A stretch of DNA of 10,577 nt, taken from positions 1 through 10,577 of the forward strand of contig CALEGD010000017.1 in the NCBI GenBank assembly GCA_937877075.1, read 5' to 3'. This document shows, one piece after another, positions 6,623 to 10,577 of the stretch (within the stretch, counting starts at the first letter, position 1; every line of letters starts with the position of its first letter). This DNA is from an uncultured Acholeplasmatales bacterium. Its GTDB lineage: Bacteria > Bacillota_I > Bacilli_A > ML615J-28 > CAG-698. The notes beneath the pieces are model-generated. The model worked only from the letters and a program-made list of their open reading frames with translations. It was not told the origin of the DNA and did no database searches. The position numbers and the translations under genes were made by a program.

Positions 6623-7414
6623 ATGAAGAAAATAGTTCTAATCGGAAGCCTTTTAGTTTTTGTTTTTTTGGTGATCTTCATTGTTTCTTCACCAAAACCT
6701 TCAGATCTTGAAATCGAGTTTGTAAGTGAATTGGAGTCAGATCATCATCCTAATTTTAAAGCTTGTATCTTGCGTGAAGACGGAAAACTTGTACTCTTGG
6801 ATATAGAAAAGAAAAATAATGAGAATATTTATCTTTATGCTTTAAAGATTTATGATCATTATCGTAATAGTTTGCCTTTAAAATACTCTACTCCCTTACA
6901 CGGAAATTTTGAAGTTAAAAAACTCGAAAAGAAAGGAAAAGAATTACAAATCGAACTGGAAGTTCTTTATCTTGAAGAAAACTTCAATCTCTTTTTGACG
7001 GCTTTGATGTGGACTTATCAAAGTATGGGAATAGAGGCTATTTCTCTTAAAGCTAATCGAGAAATATTCCATTTAAAGAAAAATGAAATAATCAATCCGG
7101 AAATAGAAACATTTTATCCGGAGAAAGCTACAAAACAAATCATCTGGTATTATCAAGAAGAAGTTATCTTGCCGGTCACTTATTTACATCAAGACGATCC
7201 TACGGGCTTCTTAATCAGAAAAATAATCTCAATCTTTCCGGAAGCTAATTTTACTTATGAAACTTATTCCGGACTCTTAATTCTTAGAATAGAAGACCCA
7301 CGTTATGAAATAACAACGGATGTAATTAATTGTCTTACTATAAATCTAAAAGGGCTCGGGCTTTATGATGATATTGTGATTGTGAAAAACGGACTTTTGG
7401 TATATAATAATTAG
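6623..7414 (+). CDS. gerM: GerM-like sporulation protein, membrane-anchored
   Basis: GerM of Bacilli is a mother-cell protein facing the intermembrane space, where it takes part in the SpoIIIA-SpoIIQ channel complex and is needed for sporulation and germination. This 263-residue protein has an N-terminal hydrophobic segment (about 4-22) after MKK and an extracytoplasmic part with two alpha/beta modules (about 45-150 and 171-260). In the first, VKKLEKKGKELQIELEV (98-114) then a helix (123-135) fits the GerMN pattern; the second repeats it in shorter form. B. subtilis GerM is a longer lipoprotein; here no lipobox cysteine is present, so the N-terminal helix is the anchor. No Shine-Dalgarno precedes the ATG, and no other start is possible because TAA lies in frame at 6599. 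The neighbouring rdgB and the SigE-like promoter support the call; domain evidence alone is moderate. Confidence 0.6.
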   Translation: MKKIVLIGSLLVFVFLVIFIVSSPKPSDLEIEFVSELESDHHPNFKACILREDGKLVLLDIEKKNNENIYLYALKIYDHYRNSLPLKYSTPLHGNFEVKKLEKKGKELQIELEVLYLEENFNLFLTALMWTYQSMGIEAISLKANREIFHLKKNEIINPEIETFYPEKATKQIIWYYQEEVILPVTYLHQDDPTGFLIRKIISIFPEANFTYETYSGLLILRIEDPRYEITTDVINCLTINLKGLGLYDDIVIVKNGLLVYNN

Positions 7415-7427
7415 CATATAATATTTC

Positions 7428-7456
7428 TTGCAATTTATTTTGTCTTGTATTATCAT
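7428..7456 (+). promoter_or_regulatory. SigmaA-type promoter of the rdgB operon
   Basis: TTGCAA (7428-7433), 17-bp spacer, TATCAT (7451-7456). It leads to TAGAGG (7466-7471), five bases before the rdgB ATG. No terminator separates it from gerM, so read-through from gerM is possible. Confidence 0.7.
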
Positions 7457-7476
7457 AATAATAAGTAGAGGTATTT

Positions 7477-8064
7477 ATGGAACTACTATTTGCATCACAA
7501 AATCCTCATAAACTTTCTGAAGTGAAAGCCATCCTTTCTGAGCTTCCGATTCAAATTACAGGTTTAGCGGAATTATTCGATTATACGGAAGTTGAAGAAA
7601 ACGGTAATTCTTTTCGCGAGAATGCATTTTTGAAAAGCAGTTATTTTTATAATAAATATAAAAAACCGATATTCGGTGATGACTCGGGTCTAATTGTTCC
7701 CGCTTTAAACGGCGAACCGGGAATTTATTCAGCTCGCTATGGCGGAGAGCATGGTAATCATTACCTAAATAACCTTTGTTTACTTAAAAATATGGAAACG
7801 GTCAAGGATAGAGGAGCATATTTCTTAACCGTTATTTGTTATATCGATTCTAACGGACAAGCACATTTTTTTGAAGGGCATCTGAACGGTGAGATAGCCT
7901 ATGAAATAACAGGAGAAAATGGTTTCGGTTATGATCCGGTATTTCTGCTTCCGAAATACGGAAAAACCCTTGCAGAACTGGGAACAGAACGGAAAAACCA
8001 GCTTTCGCATCGCTTTATGGCTTTGAAACAATTAGTAAAATACTTAAAGAAAGAAGTGGAATGA
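7477..8064 (+). CDS. rdgB: XTP/dITP pyrophosphatase RdgB (HAM1 family)
   Basis: RdgB hydrolyses XTP, dITP and ITP to monophosphates and pyrophosphate, keeping damaged purines out of DNA and RNA. The 195-residue length is typical. Seen are the substrate loop SQNPHKLSEV (7-16), EENGNSFRENA (40-50), the catalytic FGDDSGL with Asp69 (66-72), the GEPGIYSARYGG loop (79-90), GENGFGYDPVF (146-156) and LSHRFMAL (176-183). All expected motifs are intact. It is first in a tight three-gene operon. Its TGA stop abuts the next gene's ATG in the same frame with no base between, so translation is certainly coupled. Confidence 0.96.
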   Translation: MELLFASQNPHKLSEVKAILSELPIQITGLAELFDYTEVEENGNSFRENAFLKSSYFYNKYKKPIFGDDSGLIVPALNGEPGIYSARYGGEHGNHYLNNLCLLKNMETVKDRGAYFLTVICYIDSNGQAHFFEGHLNGEIAYEITGENGFGYDPVFLLPKYGKTLAELGTERKNQLSHRFMALKQLVKYLKKEVE

Positions 8065-8919
8065 ATGGAAAAGACTATTTTAGATGATGTGAAAAGAATC
8101 TTAAAAACAGAAAATGTCAGTATTATTGAAAGGCTGATGGGAGGCATGAGTAATTATACTTATGTTGTTAATGCTGCCGGAAAGAAATTTACCTATCGGC
8201 TTCCCGGTGAATATGCCGATTTTTTTGTTGATCGAGTTCAAGAAAAAGAGAATATTAGAATGATTGAAACCTTAGGGATCACCAATCGGACTCTTTATTT
8301 AAATATTAAAGACGGATGTAAACTTGCGGAATATGTTGAAGGCAAGCCCTTATCAACTTTAACCGACTATCCTTATGAGAAAGTAGCTGAAATCTTAAAG
8401 AAGATTCATAATTCTAATTTAAAAGCAGCAAGCGATTATGAACCATTTCATAGATTAAAGAATTATGAATTAATAGTTAAAGAGCTTGGCTTTATTCATC
8501 CTTTTCGTTATTTAAAGTTAAGAGCTAGTTTCAATCATCATCAGAAATTCTTAGAAAATCAACATAAAGTTTTTACACACGGTGATTCCCAACCTTCCAA
8601 TTTTGTTTATGATGGCGAAAGACTTTTGGTGGTTGATTTTGAATTTTCCGGAAATAACGACCCCATCTATGATATTGCCTGTTTCGCAAACATCAGATAT
8701 GAAGAAGGCTTTAAACTTCTTAATGTTTATTATGATGAACCTTCAAAAGAGGAAATTCTTCGTTTCAACCTTTGGCGTTGTTTCCAATGCTTCCAATGGT
8801 TTAATGTTGCCATGTTTAAAGAAATGAAGGGAATGAGCAAATCTCTGAAAATAAATTTCGGCAAGGTAGCCGAGCAATATCTTGATCTTGCAGAGATGCT
8901 TTTAAATAAAGTTTCTTAA
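8065..8919 (+). CDS. Choline-kinase-like (LicA-type) phosphotransferase
   Basis: A 284-residue cytoplasmic kinase of the choline/ethanolamine kinase and APH superfamily. The N-lobe has MGGMSNYTY (25-33), a short glycine loop, and YRLPGEY (44-50), the form found in LicA-type choline kinases. The C-lobe has the catalytic HGDSQPSN (172-179) and the metal-binding VVDFEFSGNNDPIYDIA (189-205); DFE is typical of choline kinases. In bacteria that add phosphocholine to surface polymers, LicA primes choline with ATP. No licB, licC or licD gene is in the window, so the substrate could also be ethanolamine, an amino sugar or another alcohol. The ribosome site is weak (AGTGGA), and initiation probably depends on rdgB translation. 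Family certain, substrate not. Confidence 0.88.
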   Translation: MEKTILDDVKRILKTENVSIIERLMGGMSNYTYVVNAAGKKFTYRLPGEYADFFVDRVQEKENIRMIETLGITNRTLYLNIKDGCKLAEYVEGKPLSTLTDYPYEKVAEILKKIHNSNLKAASDYEPFHRLKNYELIVKELGFIHPFRYLKLRASFNHHQKFLENQHKVFTHGDSQPSNFVYDGERLLVVDFEFSGNNDPIYDIACFANIRYEEGFKLLNVYYDEPSKEEILRFNLWRCFQCFQWFNVAMFKEMKGMSKSLKINFGKVAEQYLDLAEMLLNKVS

Positions 8920-8921
8920 TT

Positions 8922-9587
8922 ATGAAAATAATTCTTCTTGGTGACTCTACAATCCAAACCTATCCCGCCGATCGTTACCCGCAAACCGGATGGGGACAAG
9001 TCTTTCCTCGTTTTTTGAAAAGAGAAGTAGAAGTATTGAACTTTGGAAAAGGCGGTTGCAGTACCAAGAGTTTTCATGATGAAGGCAGACTTAAATCAGC
9101 TCTGACCTATCTTAAGGCCGGGGATTATGTCTTCATTCAATTTGGTCATAACGATCAAAAATTTGAAGTATATCGCAAAACTGAACCCTTTACTTCTTAT
9201 CTTGATTATTTAAAAATTTATCTGAATGAAATCAAAAACAAAGGCGGAAATCCGGTTTTACTTTCATCGATTTATCGGCGCCACTTTGATAAAACCGGTC
9301 AACTCATCGATAAAGTTCATGGAGACTTTCCGGAAGCTATGCGAATTCTTTCGGAAAGTGAAGCAATTCCTTATCTTGATATTTGTAGTTTAACTGCTCG
9401 CGCTCTCCAAAAACTCGGTGATGAAGCTTCAAAAATGCTATTTATGAATTTCGGACCAGAGATTCATCCCAATTATCCGGAAGGAAGTCTCGATAATACG
9501 CACCTTTCCGCTTGCGGGGCTTATTGGGTTTCGGAAATTGTGTCTCAAGCTTTAAAAGAAAAAGGATTACTTTCAGATTATTTATAG
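8922..9587 (+). CDS. SGNH/GDSL esterase, rhamnogalacturonan acetylesterase-like
   Basis: A 221-residue SGNH hydrolase. The four blocks are in order: GDST with nucleophile Ser9 (7-10), the oxyanion glycine in FGKGG (41-45), GHND with Asn77 (75-78), and DNTHL with the Asp191/His194 pair (191-195). QTGWGQ (21-26) and DNTHL match the rhamnogalacturonan acetylesterase (RhgT/YesT) branch, which removes acetyl groups from sugars. There is no signal peptide, so it should act in the cytoplasm on imported oligosaccharide or another small acetyl ester. The ATG comes two bases after the previous stop with no visible ribosome site, so reinitiation is likely. Co-transcription with a choline-kinase-like gene suggests metabolism of a small alcohol or sugar ester, but no pathway can be named. 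Confidence 0.9.
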   Translation: MKIILLGDSTIQTYPADRYPQTGWGQVFPRFLKREVEVLNFGKGGCSTKSFHDEGRLKSALTYLKAGDYVFIQFGHNDQKFEVYRKTEPFTSYLDYLKIYLNEIKNKGGNPVLLSSIYRRHFDKTGQLIDKVHGDFPEAMRILSESEAIPYLDICSLTARALQKLGDEASKMLFMNFGPEIHPNYPEGSLDNTHLSACGAYWVSEIVSQALKEKGLLSDYL

Positions 9588-9591
9588 TTCC

Positions 9592-9632
9592 TTACTTCAC
9601 CACATTTAGAAAGTAACTTTAAACATTTTTTT
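9592..9632 (+). terminator. Weak terminator candidate after the rdgB operon
   Basis: TTACTT (9592-9597) pairs with AAGTAA (9611-9616) around a 13-base loop, but the seven-T tract (9626-9632) begins nine bases after the stem. It is the only candidate before the next promoter. Confidence 0.3.
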
Positions 9633-9639
9633 ATTCGCC

Positions 9640-9667
9640 TTGACATAATATTATTATATTATATAAT
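9640..9667 (+). promoter_or_regulatory. Perfect-consensus SigmaA promoter of a short transcript
   Basis: TTGACA (9640-9645), 16-bp spacer, TATAAT (9662-9667), both boxes exact. It is the strongest-looking promoter in the window, yet no normal gene follows for 330 bases. The start point should be near 9674. Confidence 0.82.
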
Positions 9668-9673
9668 TAATTC

Positions 9674-9790
9674 AAGTGGAAATATTTAATAGGGGATTCT
9701 TTTTCGGTAATATCTAGGGGGGATTAAAATGATTTATTATATTTCTTATTTTATGCATGCAAACATAATACTAGATTGTTTGCATTTTTT
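9674..9790 (+). ncRNA. Putative short RNA of about 117 bases upstream of iclR
   Basis: Bounded by the perfect promoter at 9640-9667 and a terminator ending at 9790. The 5' half carries two purine-rich direct repeats, TAGGGGATT (9690-9698) and TAGGGGGGATT (9715-9725), with no CCC anywhere in the RNA to pair with them, so both G tracts should stay single-stranded. The second is placed as a ribosome site for a 24-codon ORF. I recognise no known RNA family. It may be a small RNA, a small mRNA or an attenuated leader. The 5' end is inferred from promoter geometry. Confidence 0.5.
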
Positions 9791-9803
9791 GATATTATAC
9801 TAG
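9729..9803 (+). CDS. Hydrophobic 24-codon mini-ORF with a strong ribosome site
   Basis: AGGGGGG (9716-9722) lies six bases before ATG 9729. The peptide starts MIYYISYFMHAN and continues ILDCLHFLILY, strongly hydrophobic, with two His, one Asp and no Lys or Arg, and ends at TAG 9801-9803. The terminator hairpin (9757-9785) lies inside the ORF, so a transcript stopping at 9790 has no stop codon. Translating ribosomes would melt the hairpin, which fits a leader-peptide attenuator as well as a small membrane peptide. Chance cannot be excluded in AT-rich DNA. Confidence 0.35.
   Translation: MIYYISYFMHANIILDCLHFLILY
9757..9790 (+). terminator. Intrinsic terminator inside the mini-ORF
   Basis: ATGCAAAC (9757-9764) pairs perfectly with GTTTGCAT (9778-9785), plus one more A-T pair, around an 11-base loop, followed by TTTTTT (9785-9790). 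Confidence 0.8.
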
Positions 9804-9833
9804 GCTAAAGAGACAAGATTTATGTTTCAGATG

Positions 9834-9876
9834 ATGGTTATTACGAAAACAAATAAAGGTTTGTTTTCGTAACCAT
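9834..9876. repeat. Long near-perfect hairpin upstream of iclR
   Basis: ATGGTTA-TTA-CGAAAACAAA (9834-9853) pairs with TTTGTTTTCGTAACCAT (9860-9876): 17 pairs interrupted only by a three-base bulge in the left arm, with a six-base loop TAAAGG. No T tract follows on either strand, so it is not a standard terminator. It lies about 55 bases before the iclR -35 box and could be an operator, an RNA structure or a relic of a small mobile repeat. Confidence 0.6.
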
Positions 9877-9929
9877 ATTATACTTCAAATATTCTTTTGA
9901 TTTTTGCAGTTTTAATTATTAAAAAAGAC

Positions 9930-9958
9930 TAGACAAGGTTATTTAACTATGTTATAAT
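9930..9958 (+). promoter_or_regulatory. SigmaA-type promoter of the iclR-family gene
   Basis: TAGACA (9930-9935), 17-bp spacer, TATAAT (9953-9958) with an extended TG at 9950-9951. The start point near 9965 gives a leader of about 33 bases with GGTGA (9989-9993) before ATG 9998. Confidence 0.82.
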
Positions 9959-9997
9959 AATATACAAACAATGTACGTATCTTCGGACGGTGAAATT

Positions 9998-10577
9998 ATG
10001 GCTCCTAACAAATCTGTTGAAAAAACTTTAAAAATCTTGCAATTGATTGCGAAATATCCTGAAGGGATAACCTTAGCAGAAATCTATAAAACCTTGAAAT
10101 TGCCTAAGGCAACGGTTTTTGATATTCTTCAGGCTTTATATAAAGAAGACGCAATCTATTATAAAGATCAAAATTTGAAAACTTATGTGATCGGTTCTAA
10201 AATTTTCACAATCGGTCAGGCTTATACCAAAAACTCGAATTTTATTAACTTCGCCAGTCAAGGCCTGAAGGATTTTGCTAATAAATACGATCTGACAACT
10301 TTTGCTGCGAAACGACTTGGAGATAAAGTTATCTATATCTACAAATATGAATCTCCGAAAACTAAAATCATTACCAATGATGTCGGTGTCCAGATGCCTT
10401 TGTATCTCAATCCGGCCGGTATAGCTTTTCTTACCTTTTTGAATCCAGAAAAAAGTGCATCACTTTTAGCTGAGATTAAAGAAAAAGAATTTAAAAATCA
10501 AGAAACTTCCGATTATAAGAAACTACTTGCTGATATCAAACGATTTAAAAAATTAGGGTTTGTTATTGACGACGGTG
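9998..10577 (+). CDS. IclR-family transcriptional regulator, 5' part
   Basis: The first 193 residues of a DNA-binding regulator, cut by the window edge; the family is usually about 250 residues. The winged helix-turn-helix is at about 5-62, opening with KSVEKTLKILQLI and with LAEIYKTLKLPKATVFDILQAL (26-47) as the recognition part. The effector-binding domain follows from about 80, with MPLYLNPAGIAFLTFL (133-148) matching the conserved IclR region near the ligand pocket. IclR proteins usually control catabolic genes in response to small acids or sugars, and often their own gene. ATG 9998 is chosen because GGTGA lies four bases upstream; an in-frame ATG at 9971 has no ribosome site and would leave a leader of about six bases. 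The target is unknown; genes beyond the window or the upstream hairpin are candidates. Confidence 0.9.
   Translation, partial: MAPNKSVEKTLKILQLIAKYPEGITLAEIYKTLKLPKATVFDILQALYKEDAIYYKDQNLKTYVIGSKIFTIGQAYTKNSNFINFASQGLKDFANKYDLTTFAAKRLGDKVIYIYKYESPKTKIITNDVGVQMPLYLNPAGIAFLTFLNPEKSASLLAEIKEKEFKNQETSDYKKLLADIKRFKKLGFVIDDG

Noticed and set aside
7825..8147. Two overlapping minus-strand ORFs (68 and 72 residues) at the rdgB-kinase junction
   Set aside because: Both are antisense to conserved motifs of rdgB and the kinase and resemble nothing; shadow frames.
8582..8827. 81-residue + strand ORF inside the kinase gene
   Set aside because: It is an alternative frame across the catalytic HGD and DFE region of a clear kinase; no ribosome site.
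9729..9803. Mini-ORF as a type I toxin peptide
   Set aside because: The peptide is hydrophobic and short, but it has no charged tail, no antisense RNA promoter is evident, and the terminator would remove its stop codon.
9971..9997. ATG 9971 as the iclR start
   Set aside because: In frame, but has no ribosome site and would leave a leader of about six bases; ATG 9998 has GGTGA.
1..10577. CRISPR arrays, tRNA or rRNA genes, insertion sequences
   Set aside because: No regularly spaced repeats, cloverleaf-like sequence, rRNA-like stretch or transposase frame was seen on either strand.

Overview
The window is AT-rich DNA from a low-GC Gram-positive bacterium (Bacillota) that carries endospore genes. 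The best evidence is a complete spoIVA with spoVIF-like and gerM-like genes close by. The gene order der - gpsA - ... - spoIVA - HU matches the Bacillus subtilis order der(engA) - gpsA - yphE - yphF - spoIVA - hbs. A gerM-like gene next to rdgB recalls the B. subtilis gerM - rph - rdgB order, here without rph. UGA ends two genes and every conserved Trp is TGG, so the standard code applies, not the Mycoplasma code. The low GC, compact genes and ankyrin protein would suit an Erysipelotrichia-like or other deep-branching Bacilli lineage, possibly host-associated; this is inference.

Layout, all on the + strand. (1) 1-2110: the 3' part of der and a coupled gpsA, closed by a strong terminator. (2) 2110-2418: a gene-poor stretch with a possible eroded reading frame, an inverted repeat and a good promoter. 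(3) 2419-3037: a two-TM, PH-like membrane protein with its own terminator. (4) 3067-4908: a sporulation pair, spoVIF-like and spoIVA. (5) 4928-6583: a divergent HU-family gene overlapping a long ankyrin-repeat gene, from one strong promoter. (6) 6589-7414: a gerM-like gene with a SigE-like promoter so close that its mRNA may be leaderless. (7) 7428-9587: a three-gene operon of rdgB, a choline-kinase-like phosphotransferase and an SGNH/GDSL esterase. (8) 9588-9997: 410 bases with a perfect-consensus promoter, a short transcription unit with a 24-codon mini-ORF crossed by a terminator, a long hairpin and the iclR promoter. (9) 9998-10577: the start of an IclR-family regulator cut by the window edge.

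How they work together: der (ribosome assembly), gpsA (glycerol-3-phosphate for phospholipids) and rdgB (nucleotide pool cleaning) are housekeeping genes. spoIVA, spoVIF and gerM form a sporulation block in which two genes have CATA-type -10 boxes suggesting mother-cell sigma control. The parts least explained are the HU-ankyrin pair, the PH-like membrane protein and the short RNA unit before iclR.
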